Of a stretch of DNA of 64,000 nucleotides, positions 51,773-61,534 are shown piece after piece; position 1 is the stretch's first letter; every line of letters starts with the position of its first letter. The notes beneath the pieces are model-generated. The model did not search any database, was not told the DNA's origin, and saw only the letters and a program-made list of their open reading frames with translations. Made by a program: the position numbers and the translations under genes. Source of the stretch: Candidatus Pandoraea novymonadis (GTDB lineage: Bacteria > Pseudomonadota > Gammaproteobacteria > Burkholderiales > Burkholderiaceae); the NCBI RefSeq assembly GCF_003004665.1, contig NZ_MUHY01000001.1, forward strand, positions 558,001 to 622,000, in the 5' to 3' direction.

Positions 51773-52507
51773 ATGACAAAGAAAAGAAAAGTAATATCAA
51801 GTCTGCGTATACTCGCAGGCCATCAGTACAATACCACCAAGAAAGCAGACGTATCGTTGGAAATGACTACAATTATGTCAGAGTTCATCGAAGGCACTGA
51901 ATATCTGTCAGAAATCCGGCCAGCCGTGAGTATCTATGGAAGCGCTCGCATCAAAACAAAGTCCCTGTTCTACAAATTGGCAATGAAAATCGCTGAAAAA
52001 TTCTCAAATGCAGGCTTTGCTGTCATTTCAGGTGGAGGACCTGGAATTATGGAAGCTGCCAACAAAGGTGCACACGGAAGTGGTTCACCGAGTATTGGTC
52101 TGAACATAGAGCTACCACACGAACAAAAAAAAAATCAGTACCAAGATATTTCATTGCGTTTCCAGCATTTCTTCACACGCAAGATAACCTTCGTCAAGAA
52201 CTCTGATGCATTCATCATTCTGCCAGGAGGGTTCGGTACGCTTGATGAATTATCTGAGGTAATAACCTTAATTCAGACAAAAAAATTTCGCCATGTCCCG
52301 ATTATTTTAGTCGGCAGCGAATTCTGGAAAGGGTTGCTCGATTGGATAAAGCACTCTATGCTGTCGATGGAGCTCATCGCTGATAAAGATCTCGATCTGA
52401 TACAAGTCATCGATGATCCAGACGAAATTCTTAAGGCTGTATTGAATTTTTATGAAACTATAATCGAGCGAGAACCATCATGCAATGAAAAGACATTTCA
52501 TCTATAA
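51773..52507 (+). CDS. LOG family protein (Rossmann-fold, TIGR00730 type)
   Basis: Relative of plant LOG cytokinin-activating phosphoribohydrolases; bacterial members cleave nucleoside 5'-monophosphates to base and ribose-5-phosphate. The 244 residues contain SIYGSARIKTKS, the nucleotide loop ISGGGPGIMEAANKGAHG (about 84-101) and ILPGGFGTLDELSEVITLIQ (about 149-168), the PGGxGTxxE catalytic motif. An N-terminal extension of about 45 basic residues precedes the fold. The first ATG is immediately next to the polA start on the other strand; an ATG at 51863 (MTTIMSEFIEG) is an alternative start just before the conserved part. The physiological substrate is unknown. Confidence 0.9.
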   Translation: MTKKRKVISSLRILAGHQYNTTKKADVSLEMTTIMSEFIEGTEYLSEIRPAVSIYGSARIKTKSLFYKLAMKIAEKFSNAGFAVISGGGPGIMEAANKGAHGSGSPSIGLNIELPHEQKKNQYQDISLRFQHFFTRKITFVKNSDAFIILPGGFGTLDELSEVITLIQTKKFRHVPIILVGSEFWKGLLDWIKHSMLSMELIADKDLDLIQVIDDPDEILKAVLNFYETIIEREPSCNEKTFHL

Positions 52508-52974
52508 AAGAGATAGTCTATCCAAATCACAAAAAATCGTTCTATCATATTTAAACAACCTCTCAGCCAAATGAGATCACGTCGATTATCAAATCTGAAA
52601 ATACATAAAGGACAAGAAACGAATCCTCTCATCATGAAAAGTAAAAGTGAAATTAGTCTTTTCTCACGCTTTGACTCTGACAATCGCTACAGGTTTTCTC
52701 CTAATCTGCCAAACATAACCCAAAAAAAATCAGCAGCGATAGTCCCTCAATCAGTAAGTGGCTACTATTTCTATCCACGCCAATTATCAACTGATTCATC
52801 TGGCGAATAAAGCACAAAAGGTTGCGAACAGGCACCCTGGGTATAGCAGATCTCCATCGGTCGGTCAGCATCAAATTCCAGCAACCTGCGCAGATGAAAA
52901 AATTACCCGCAGATATTTCCTATGTCCACCAACGCTCCACCCAGCTCTTTTTTTGATTTTCTTCCTCATCTCAC
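52508..52974. other. Gap between the LOG gene and thrB
   Basis: A 467-base stretch with short open frames (52571-52810, 52758-53003) that resemble no family. A small DUF2782-type gene often precedes thrB in relatives; I could not recognise it here. Confidence 0.5.
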
Positions 52975-53946
52975 ATGGCTGTTTTCACTTCCGTCTCACT
53001 TGAGCAGATAACTCAGTGGCTAAATCGTTATGATCTAGGCAAAGTTCTAGAACTACGTGGCATACCCTCGGGTATTGAAAATTCCAATTATTTTCTGACC
53101 ACTGAGTGTGGCGAGTTCATCTTAACTCTCTTCGAGAACCTGAAAGCAAAGCAGCTACACTTCTATCTACACCTAATGCGGCATCTTGCTCATCATGGCA
53201 TACCAGTACCTAATCCTACCGAGGATCAACAAGGCAACATTTTAAATGAGCTCAATGGAAAACCTGCCGCTATCGTCACCAAACTAACAGGTAACTCCCA
53301 ACTTAAACCGACACCCAAGCACTGCGCTCAGGTCGGCGCTATGCTTGCCAAAATGCACTTGGCAGGCCAGGCATTTCCGCTTCATCAGCCAAACCTGCGA
53401 AGCCTACCCTGGTGGAAAGATACCGCAACCAAGGTAAGAGAGTTTCTACCTAAAGACCAACGAGCACTCCTCGATAGTGAAATTGCACATCAGTCAGCTT
53501 TTTTTGACTCCTCAAATTACAACTCACTACCAGAAGGTCCTTGCCATTGTGATCTATTTCGCGATAATGTTTTGTTCGAAGACACAGAGGACAGCTCCCC
53601 ACATTTAGGAGGATTTTTCGACTTCTATTTTGCCGGATGTGATAAATGGTTGTTCGATCTTGCTGTTACCGTCAACGATTGGTGTTCAGATTTATCTACC
53701 GGGATGCTTGTACAAGAAAAACTATTGGCAATGCTACATGCCTATCAGGCTATCGTACCGCTCAGCGCACTTGAAGCGGCAAACTGGCGCAATATGCTAC
53801 GTGCTGCTGCGCTTCGCTTCTGGCTCTCACGCCTGTATGATTTCCACTTGCCCCGTTCGTTCCAGATGCTACATCCCCATGATCCGAGACATTTCGAACG
53901 CATCTTACGCCATGGTATCGAAGCACCTTCAATACCATGGATTTAA
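52975..53946 (+). CDS. thrB: Homoserine kinase (ThrB, APH-fold type)
   Basis: Phosphorylates homoserine to O-phosphohomoserine in threonine synthesis. The 323 residues have the aminoglycoside-phosphotransferase-like kinase fold used by Pseudomonas and Burkholderia ThrB rather than the GHMP fold of E. coli. Signatures are [22 protein letters not shown] (about 25-46), catalytic loop [14 protein letters not shown] (about 196-209), and [26 protein letters not shown] as the metal-binding segment. The start MAVFTSVS fits the family. Followed 23 bases later by the BPSS1780-type membrane gene. Retention alongside argA suggests amino-acid supply is under selection. Confidence 0.94.
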   Translation: MAVFTSVSLEQITQWLNRYDLGKVLELRGIPSGIENSNYFLTTECGEFILTLFENLKAKQLHFYLHLMRHLAHHGIPVPNPTEDQQGNILNELNGKPAAIVTKLTGNSQLKPTPKHCAQVGAMLAKMHLAGQAFPLHQPNLRSLPWWKDTATKVREFLPKDQRALLDSEIAHQSAFFDSSNYNSLPEGPCHCDLFRDNVLFEDTEDSSPHLGGFFDFYFAGCDKWLFDLAVTVNDWCSDLSTGMLVQEKLLAMLHAYQAIVPLSALEAANWRNMLRAAALRFWLSRLYDFHLPRSFQMLHPHDPRHFERILRHGIEAPSIPWI

Positions 53947-53969
53947 GCTCTAAACTGGAACTCTGACTT

Positions 53970-54740
53970 ATGCAATTGCTTAAAGTCCCACCCAAAAATG
54001 GTTACATCTGGCTACGACAAGGATCTTGGCTTTTTCGCAAGAATCCTCTCGCGATTCTTACACTGCTGTCGGTTTATCTTTTCAGCGTTCTCCTTATGTC
54101 AATTCTACCGATCGCTGGATCTTTTCTGCCTCTGCTCTTCATTCCCGGATTGTCAGTTGGATTTATGGCGGCATGTCGCGATATTATTCAGAAAAAACCA
54201 ATCTTACCCACTATCTTACTCGAAGGTTTTCGCAATCACGGGAAAATAACTACTCGCAACCTGCTGATCCTCGGTAGCTTATATATCGCGTCAATCGCGT
54301 GCATCTTCATCTTTTCAGCTTTATTCGACGGCGGACAGCTATTACGTCTAATGATCTTCGGTGCACAGATCGATAGCGAATTTCTTGCTAACCGGGAACC
54401 AATGCTGGGAGCTATGTTAGCTACCGCAGTAGCATATATCCCTATCACGATGTTATTTTGGTTTGCTCCAGTACTGGTTGCATGGCATGAAATATCACCC
54501 GTCAAAGCAATGTTTTTTAGTTGGACTGCATGCGTTCGCAACAGTCGCGCTTTCATCGTTTATGGGTTATTTACAGCTCTTGTCGCTACGCTTGTCCCAA
54601 TGGTTATTGGCATCATTATGCTCCTGCTCAATCTAGGAAAGTTTCTCGCATTAGTGCTCATGCCGTATTCCATCGTTTTGACAGCCATCATCTACTGTTC
54701 ATTTTACGCAAGCTATCTAGGCTGTTTCAACATTCAATAA
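53970..54740 (+). CDS. BPSS1780 family integral membrane protein
   Basis: A 256-residue inner-membrane protein with about six helices (about 35-60, 62-80, 105-130, 150-170, 195-220, 225-245) and a conserved amphipathic opening (LLKVPPKNGYIWLRQGSWLFRKNP). This family, named from a Burkholderia pseudomallei gene, is common beside thrB in Burkholderiales. No function is known. PGLSVGFMAACRDIIQKKPI is the conserved cytoplasmic loop. It starts 23 bases after thrB, so probably shares its transcript, and is convergent with the helicase gene. Confidence 0.85.
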   Translation: MQLLKVPPKNGYIWLRQGSWLFRKNPLAILTLLSVYLFSVLLMSILPIAGSFLPLLFIPGLSVGFMAACRDIIQKKPILPTILLEGFRNHGKITTRNLLILGSLYIASIACIFIFSALFDGGQLLRLMIFGAQIDSEFLANREPMLGAMLATAVAYIPITMLFWFAPVLVAWHEISPVKAMFFSWTACVRNSRAFIVYGLFTALVATLVPMVIGIIMLLLNLGKFLALVLMPYSIVLTAIIYCSFYASYLGCFNIQ

Positions 54741-54767
54741 ATTGAGGTTATCAACTAAAAAATGAAG

Positions 54768-57086
54768 TCAATCGATCGCCTGCAGCTTCGCCACTGCTAA
54801 AGCCAACCATTTCATCCCATGCCGATAAAACCTAACTTGTACACGAGCCTCTGATCCAGAACCCTCAAGCGCAATAATCTTACCTTGCCCAAATTTAGCA
54901 TGAAATACACTTTGTCCAATCTTGAAACCTGTATCCGCTGCACGTGAGCGTTCAGCTAAGTTTTGATCAATCTTCATTGCAGTAGATACCTCGTGACTCA
55001 ACACCTTTGAGCGTGAGAATCGATCGCGATCCCAGTCGCTTCTATTGCCAGTAGAACTGAAGAAGCGATGGGAGACAGCTTGTCCACGAGGCATAATAAA
55101 CTTCAACAATGTCTCTGGAATTTCCTTTAAAAAACGCGACTTCAAATTGAAGCGTGTCTGACCGTGGAGCATCCGACTCTGTGTAAAAGAAAGATACAAA
55201 CGCGCCTTGGCTCGTGTAATCGCAACGTACATCAATCGACGCTCCTCCTCCAAACCATCAGGTGATTCAGACGTACTGTTCTCATGCGGGAACAGACCTT
55301 CCTCCAAACCAGCAATAAATACAGTCGAAAATTCTAATCCCTTAGAAGCATGTACTGTCATAAGTTGCACTGCATCTTGACCTGCTTCGGCTTGATTATC
55401 ACCTGCTTCAAGCGATGCATGCGATAAAAAACCGGCCATTGGCGTCATATCAACATCATCTGCATCTGTTACCCTCTCTACTAAAGACATACCCGGCGTT
55501 ACTCGCGCATCCAGAACAAACGAGCGAGCTGACTCATCTCGTCCATAGCCCTCTTCCGCAACAAACACCATTGCTGCATGTACGAGCTCATGCAGATTTT
55601 CGACACGCTCATGACCCTCTTTTTCCATCTGATAATGTGCGATGAGGCCACTCGACTCAATGACGTACCTCACTGCATCAGGCAAAGTCATGTTTTCTAT
55701 CTCAAAACACATTTTCTCGATCATTTTCACGAATGCACCTAGGTTCGTGCTTGCTTTACCTTTCATATAAGCTATTGCTGCATACATCGAGCATTGATAT
55801 AAACTCGCCGCATCTGCAAGCAATTCAAGAGAACGTAATCCAATGCCTCGCGTCGGGAAGTTCACTATACGGGTGAAAGCAGTATCATCGTTTTGATTTT
55901 GGATCAAGCGGAGGTATGCAAGAGCATGTTTAACTTCTTGACGCTCAAAAAAACGTAATCCCCCATAAACGCGATACGGAATGCCAGCTCCTACCAAGGC
56001 ATGTTCCATTACTCGTGATTGAACATTGCTTCGATACAAAATAGCAATTTCCTGACGTGACAACCCTTGATCAATGAGCAATTTAATTTCATCAACAAGC
56101 CAACTAGCCTCTTGAAGATCAGTTAATGCCTCGAAAACCCTTATCGGTTCGCCATGCCCAGCATCAGTGCGTAAATTCTTGCCCAATCGATTCGCATTAT
56201 TCGAAATTAGTGCATTAGCTGCGTCAAGAATATTTCCATGCGAACGATAATTTTTCTCCAACTTAATTAAATGTTGTACACAAAATTCACGCTCGAAATC
56301 CGACATATTGCCGACATTCGCCCCACGAAATCCATAAATGCTCTGATCATCATCTCCAACAGCAAACACCACACCCCGGGAACCAACCAAGAGTTTTAGC
56401 CAAGCATATTGAAGTTTATTGGTATCTTGAAATTCATCAACAAAGATATGTCGAAAACGTGATTGATAATGTATTCGTAACGGTTCATTATGTTTAAGAA
56501 GCTCGAAACAACGAAGCAAGAGCTCCCCAAAATCCACTACGCCCTCGCGCAAACACTGATCTTGATACCGCAGGTACAGTTCGACTAATTTTTTGTTGAA
56601 AGCATTGTTGACATCGACTTCATTCGGACGCAACCCCTGTTCCTTTGCACTATTAATGAAATTTTGGAGGTTTTTTGGCAGATATTTCTCCTCATCGATA
56701 TTTACTCCTTTCATCATCCGCTTAATGGCAGACAGCTGATCGCTCTTATCAAGAATCTGGAAACCTTCCGGCAAACCTGCGTCACGAAAATGCGTGCGTA
56801 GCATCCTATTACACAATCCGTGAAAGGTGCCAATCCATATGGCACGAGTACTAATCGATAGCATGGTTCCTAAACGTATCTGCAATTCTTTGGCCGCCTT
56901 ATTAGTAAAAGTCAAAGCCAAGATACCCATCGGACTAACCTTCCCTTGCTCGATCAACCAAGCAATCCGTGTTGTGAGAACACGTGTCTTCCCGGAACCT
57001 GCACCTGCAAGAATCAACGCAGGTTCATCAGGTAAGGTAACAGCAGTCAATTGCTCGGAATTCAGATTGATAAGTAAATCAGACAT
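54768..57086 (-). CDS. uvrD: ATP-dependent DNA helicase UvrD/PcrA/Rep type
   Basis: Superfamily 1A 3'-5' helicase used in nucleotide excision and mismatch repair. The 772 residues begin LLINLNSEQLTAVTLPDEPALILAGAGSGKTRVLTTR with the Q-motif and Walker A. They continue with VDEFQDTNKLQYAWL (motif II), VGDDDQSIYGFRGA (III), LEKNYRSH (IV), LMTVHASKGLEFSTVFIAGLEEG (V) and RRLMYVAITRAKARLYLSF (VI). A short C-terminal Tudor-like segment (GQSVFHAKFGQGKIIALEG) matches UvrD/PcrA. I took the ATG at 57086, the family start; a longer frame to 57164 would run into the valS upstream region. UvrD is favoured over Rep because of the C-terminal segment. Confidence 0.94.
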   Translation of the reverse strand: MSDLLINLNSEQLTAVTLPDEPALILAGAGSGKTRVLTTRIAWLIEQGKVSPMGILALTFTNKAAKELQIRLGTMLSISTRAIWIGTFHGLCNRMLRTHFRDAGLPEGFQILDKSDQLSAIKRMMKGVNIDEEKYLPKNLQNFINSAKEQGLRPNEVDVNNAFNKKLVELYLRYQDQCLREGVVDFGELLLRCFELLKHNEPLRIHYQSRFRHIFVDEFQDTNKLQYAWLKLLVGSRGVVFAVGDDDQSIYGFRGANVGNMSDFEREFCVQHLIKLEKNYRSHGNILDAANALISNNANRLGKNLRTDAGHGEPIRVFEALTDLQEASWLVDEIKLLIDQGLSRQEIAILYRSNVQSRVMEHALVGAGIPYRVYGGLRFFERQEVKHALAYLRLIQNQNDDTAFTRIVNFPTRGIGLRSLELLADAASLYQCSMYAAIAYMKGKASTNLGAFVKMIEKMCFEIENMTLPDAVRYVIESSGLIAHYQMEKEGHERVENLHELVHAAMVFVAEEGYGRDESARSFVLDARVTPGMSLVERVTDADDVDMTPMAGFLSHASLEAGDNQAEAGQDAVQLMTVHASKGLEFSTVFIAGLEEGLFPHENSTSESPDGLEEERRLMYVAITRAKARLYLSFTQSRMLHGQTRFNLKSRFLKEIPETLLKFIMPRGQAVSHRFFSSTGNRSDWDRDRFSRSKVLSHEVSTAMKIDQNLAERSRAADTGFKIGQSVFHAKFGQGKIIALEGSGSEARVQVRFYRHGMKWLALAVAKLQAID

Positions 57087-57198
57087 GGCAACATCAAAAA
57101 TAATTAATTTGCGATTATAAATCGGTATGTTCCCCGGAACCGGCATCAAATCTTTTATAATCAAAGGTTTAACGCTTCACATAGTTTCTCATCTATCC

Positions 57199-60054
57199 AT
57201 GAGCGAAAATACGCTTGCCAAAAATTTCGATCCGCATACCATTGAAGCATACTGGGTTCCTGAATGGGAACGACGTGGGTATTCGAAAGCTACTATCGAT
57301 CCCACCCGTGAAAACTTTAATATTCAACTTCCGCCGCCGAACGTCACCGGCACGCTACACATGGGGCATGCCTTCAATCAAACAATCATGGACAGTTTGG
57401 CACGCTATCATCGTATGAAGGGTGACAATACCCTATGGGTGCCAGGTACTGACCATGCTGGTATCGCCACACAGATCGTGGTGGAACGCCAACTCAACGC
57501 ACAGAAAGTCTCACGCCATGATCTGGGACGCGAAAAATTTATCGAACGCGTATGGAAGTGGAAAGAGCAATCTGGCAATACAATCACAAATCAAGTGCGT
57601 CGTCTTGGCACTTCGATTGATTGGTCACGCGAATATTTTACGATGGACGAAAAAATGTCGCGTGTCGTACGTGATGTATTCGTTCATTTATACCAACAAG
57701 GATTAATCTATCGCGGCAAGCGGCTCGTTAATTGGGAACCCTCTCTGCTAACTGCGGTGTCGGATCTAGAAGTCATCAGCGAAGAAGAAGACGGCTTCTT
57801 ATGGCACATTAATTATCCATTAATCAATAAATCTGGCCATGTGACAGTCGCTACAACTCGCCCAGAAACTATCCTAGGCGATGTCGCGCTAATGATTCAT
57901 CCGGAAGACCAACGTTATCGTCATTTGATCGGGCAGCATGTGAAATTACCCCTATGTACGCGGGAAATACCAATCATTGCAGATAATTATGTTGACCAAA
58001 AATTTGGTACAGGCGTAGTAAAAGTTACACCCGCACATGACTTCAATGATTATGACGTTGGTCAACGTCATAATCTGACACCAATCAATATTTTAACACT
58101 CGATGCCAGAATCAATGAAAATGCACCAATCAAGTACCGTGGCCTTGACCGCTTTGAAGCGCGTCGACAGATACTTGCGGACTTAAAAGAACAGGGTCTA
58201 CTCAATGCCGTCAAACCACACAAGCTAATGGTACCGCGTAGCGACCGCACCGGTTCCATCATCGAACCGATGCTGACCAATCAATGGTTCGTTGCTATGA
58301 CTCGTCCAGCACCAGATGACTCATTTTTTCCAGGCAAGTCGATTGCTGAAACAGCGCTTGATGTTGTGCGTCATGGCAACATCAAATTTGTGCCAGAAAA
58401 TTGGACCACAACTTACTATCAATGGCTTGAGAATATCGAAGATTGGTGCATCTCACGCCAACTCTGGTGGGGTCATCAAATCCCTGCATGGTACGATGAT
58501 GTAGGAAATGTCTATGTCGCCAAAACAGAAGCCGAAGCCATAAAAAAAGCAAGTGCAGCGGGCTATAACAACGCACTCAAACGGGACGAAGACGTACTCG
58601 ATACTTGGTTCTCCTCAGCACTCATTCCCTTCTCATCGCTTGGCTGGCCTGAGAAAACACCCGAACTTTCGCACTTTCTACCATCATCAGTACTCGTCAC
58701 CGGCTTTGATATCATCTTCTTCTGGGTGGCACGTATGGTTATGATGACTACTCACTTGACCAGTCAGATCCCCTTCAAAACCGTATACGTACACGGGCTT
58801 GTTCGCGATTCCGAAGGTCAGAAGATGTCTAAATCGAAGGGAAACACGCTCGATCCGATAGATATTATCGATGGAGTCTCACTTGAAACTCTGTTGGCAA
58901 AACGTACCACCGGGCTCATGAATCCGAAACAGGCCGAGAACATCGAGAAGAAAACGAAGAAAGAATTTCCAAATGGAATCGCACCGTTCGGTACCGATGC
59001 ACTACGATTCACATTTGCATCAATGGCCACACTAGGGCGTAGTATCAACTTTGACCTTGCACGCTGCGAAGGTTATCGAAATTTCTGCAATAAACTGTGG
59101 AATGCTACGCGATTCGTACTCATGAACTGTGAAGGTAAAGAATGTGGCATATCAACACACATTGACGATTGTGCTCACAATGGCTCACTTGATTTCTCAC
59201 GCCCTGATTGTTGGATTGTGTCACTCTTACACCGTTTAACAGCTGACGTTACAAAAAACTTTGACAACTATCGCTTCGACAACATCGCTAGCGCCATATA
59301 TAAGTTTGTATGGGACGAGTACTGTGACTGGTACGTCGAGCTGTCCAAGTGGCAAATACAAAACGGCACACCTGCACAACAACGCGCTACACGCTATACG
59401 CTTCTGCATGTACTGGAAACCGTATTGCGCCTGGCCCATCCGATCATCCCATTCATCACCGAAGCACTATGGCAGAAAGTTGCACCACTAGCCGGCTGTT
59501 ATCCTGTCAACGAGGAGCCAGGCCAAGCAAGCCTCATGATACAACCGTATCCGATAGCAGATCTAAAAAAAATAAATACCGATGACGAAGCATGGATGTC
59601 TGGGCTAAAGGCCGCAGTCGACGCCTGTCGCAACTTGCGCGGTGAGATGGTGCTGTCTCCAGCCCAACGGGTACCATTGTTAGTCTCAGGCGATATCGTA
59701 TTTTTGAAAGCAATCGCTCCGTATTTGCAAACTCTGGCAAAGCTATCAGAAGTACAAGTGTTCGCGGACGAATCCATGCTCGATAGTCAGGCACATGGTG
59801 CCCCACTAGCAATCGTAGGCGTGAATCGATTCGCACTCAAAGTTGATGTCGACTTGGTGGCTGAACGCGAACGTCTAACTCGAGAAGTAAAGCGCATAGA
59901 AGGAGAAATGGTAAAATGTTACGCGAAACTTAACAATCAAAGCTTTATCACCCGGGCGCCCGTAAGCGTTGTAGAAGTTGAAAAACAGCGACTGGTTGAT
60001 TTTAAGGCTGTCCTTACCAAATTACAGGAACAATTATTTAGGCTACTGGCTTAG
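57199..60054 (+). CDS. valS: Valyl-tRNA synthetase
   Basis: Class I synthetase charging tRNA-Val. The 951 residues carry the HIGH motif as HMGH (54-57), the editing (CP1) domain (about 190-345, including [15 protein letters not shown]), KMSKSKGN from residue 542, the anticodon-binding helices, and a C-terminal coiled-coil arm (about 885-951, [18 protein letters not shown]). The start at 57199 matches the family opening [12 protein letters not shown]; an upstream in-frame ATG at 57127 adds 24 unconserved residues. Divergent from the helicase gene over a 112-base promoter gap. The window also encodes a tRNA-Val. Confidence 0.96.
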   Translation: MSENTLAKNFDPHTIEAYWVPEWERRGYSKATIDPTRENFNIQLPPPNVTGTLHMGHAFNQTIMDSLARYHRMKGDNTLWVPGTDHAGIATQIVVERQLNAQKVSRHDLGREKFIERVWKWKEQSGNTITNQVRRLGTSIDWSREYFTMDEKMSRVVRDVFVHLYQQGLIYRGKRLVNWEPSLLTAVSDLEVISEEEDGFLWHINYPLINKSGHVTVATTRPETILGDVALMIHPEDQRYRHLIGQHVKLPLCTREIPIIADNYVDQKFGTGVVKVTPAHDFNDYDVGQRHNLTPINILTLDARINENAPIKYRGLDRFEARRQILADLKEQGLLNAVKPHKLMVPRSDRTGSIIEPMLTNQWFVAMTRPAPDDSFFPGKSIAETALDVVRHGNIKFVPENWTTTYYQWLENIEDWCISRQLWWGHQIPAWYDDVGNVYVAKTEAEAIKKASAAGYNNALKRDEDVLDTWFSSALIPFSSLGWPEKTPELSHFLPSSVLVTGFDIIFFWVARMVMMTTHLTSQIPFKTVYVHGLVRDSEGQKMSKSKGNTLDPIDIIDGVSLETLLAKRTTGLMNPKQAENIEKKTKKEFPNGIAPFGTDALRFTFASMATLGRSINFDLARCEGYRNFCNKLWNATRFVLMNCEGKECGISTHIDDCAHNGSLDFSRPDCWIVSLLHRLTADVTKNFDNYRFDNIASAIYKFVWDEYCDWYVELSKWQIQNGTPAQQRATRYTLLHVLETVLRLAHPIIPFITEALWQKVAPLAGCYPVNEEPGQASLMIQPYPIADLKKINTDDEAWMSGLKAAVDACRNLRGEMVLSPAQRVPLLVSGDIVFLKAIAPYLQTLAKLSEVQVFADESMLDSQAHGAPLAIVGVNRFALKVDVDLVAERERLTREVKRIEGEMVKCYAKLNNQSFITRAPVSVVEVEKQRLVDFKAVLTKLQEQLFRLLA

Positions 60055-60084
60055 TGCAACGCCATTTCACACATGGAGATTCGA

Positions 60085-60957
60085 ATGAAAAACGTTGTCA
60101 CTAAGGCGATTTTTCCCGTGGCTGGTTTAGGCACACGTTTCCTACCAGCTACCAAAGCGAGTCCAAAGGAGATGTTACCTATTGTCGACAAGCCTCTAAT
60201 TCAATACGCTGTTGAAGAAGCGGCAGCAGCTGGCATCACTGAGATGATATTTGTAACCGGGCGTAACAAGCGCGCAATCGAAGATCACTTCGACAAAACC
60301 TATGAACTCGAAGCTGATCTGGAAGCCAAAAGGAAGATCTCACTACTTGAAGTGGTTCGTTCGATTAAACCCGCCAATGTCGATTGTTTCTACGTACGTC
60401 AACCTGAACCACTAGGATTAGGTCATGCCGTACTATGCGCTGAAAAACTAGTAGGTAAGGAGCCTTTCGCCGTAATTCTCGCAGATGATTTACTGGACGG
60501 TGACCCTCCCATCCTCAAACAAATGATCAACACGTATGACCATTACCAAAACTCAATTATTGGTGTAGAAGAGATTTCTATAGAGCAAAGCTCTTTATAC
60601 GGCATAATCGAGGGGGAAGAATGGAATGAGAATCTAGTTAAACTATTCAATATCGTCGAGAAACCCGCCCAAGAAAATGTCCCATCGAATCTAGGCGTAG
60701 TAGGACGTTATATCCTCCACCCAGGTATTTTCGACTGCCTCCGGGCCATCAAGCCAGGGGCATGTGGTGAAATACAACTGACAGATGCCATTCAAAAGAT
60801 GTTACAGAATGAAGTTGTACTCGCTTACCGTTATCGCGGCACCCGCTTTGATTGCGGCAGCAAGCTCGGATATCTCAAGGCAACAGTTGAATTTGCCCTT
60901 CGTCATCCAGAGTTGAAAGATGCATTTCGAGAGTATCTATCCAATGTCGAAGCGTAG
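60085..60957 (+). CDS. galU: UTP--glucose-1-phosphate uridylyltransferase
   Basis: Makes UDP-glucose, a precursor for lipopolysaccharide and other surface sugars. The 290 residues begin with the nucleotidyltransferase signature [31 protein letters not shown] (about 8-38). [26 protein letters not shown] (metal-binding Asp) and [16 protein letters not shown] follow. GGAGA lies five bases before the ATG at 60085, which is therefore preferred over the ATG at 60073. It follows valS by 30 bases on the same strand, so the two may share a transcript. Confidence 0.96.
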   Translation: MKNVVTKAIFPVAGLGTRFLPATKASPKEMLPIVDKPLIQYAVEEAAAAGITEMIFVTGRNKRAIEDHFDKTYELEADLEAKRKISLLEVVRSIKPANVDCFYVRQPEPLGLGHAVLCAEKLVGKEPFAVILADDLLDGDPPILKQMINTYDHYQNSIIGVEEISIEQSSLYGIIEGEEWNENLVKLFNIVEKPAQENVPSNLGVVGRYILHPGIFDCLRAIKPGACGEIQLTDAIQKMLQNEVVLAYRYRGTRFDCGSKLGYLKATVEFALRHPELKDAFREYLSNVEA

Positions 60958-61057
60958 ATCTTTAATAATTATTAACGGATCTGCTCAAAAACCTCTTTGA
61001 GAGACTAACTGGATCAGTTTAGCAAGACAATATCACTTAGACAAACTCATCGATTGA

Positions 61058-61285
61058 CTAACGACGGCGCATCAAAAAGAAAAAAGTCTTATCTTCCTCG
61101 CGTGACTCGATCAATGTGTTTCCAGTTTGCTTAGCAAATATTGCAAAATCATGCGACGTACCTGGGTCAGTCGCTATGATACGCAAAATTTCTCCGCTTT
61201 CCATAGTAGCAAGCGCCTTCTTTGTACGCAAAATAGGCAACGGACAGTTTAACCCACGTGCATCAACTTCTCTATGAAATTCCAT
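61058..61285 (-). CDS. tusA: Sulfurtransferase TusA family protein
   Basis: A small sulfur carrier of the SirA/TusA fold; it passes persulfide sulfur from IscS toward tRNA thiolation or other sulfur pathways. The 75 residues have the hallmark DARGLNCPLPILRTKKAL with the acceptor Cys14 in CPLP, followed by LRIIATDPGTSHDFAIFAKQTGN. Length is normal. It lies between galU (convergent) and alaS. TusA itself or another family member; the tusBCD partners are not in this window. Confidence 0.92.
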   Translation of the reverse strand: MEFHREVDARGLNCPLPILRTKKALATMESGEILRIIATDPGTSHDFAIFAKQTGNTLIESREEDKTFFFLMRRR

Positions 61286-61534
61286 TTCATATCCTCACGA
61301 GATCGTTCTGTGAGAGCTTAGGCCCTATTTTACATTGGGAAATGAAAGTCCATGAACATGTCACGAGACGCTTTCTCATATCATCAATGCCTTTAGAAAA
61401 TTTGCATAGTATGCCATTACCACCGATAAGAAAAAGTAGCGAAGGTTGATGTAGAATGCAGCACTCATGCATAGAAATATTTCCACTCAATTAATCAGAT
61501 ACAATCAACTAACTACGACATATTATTATAAACT

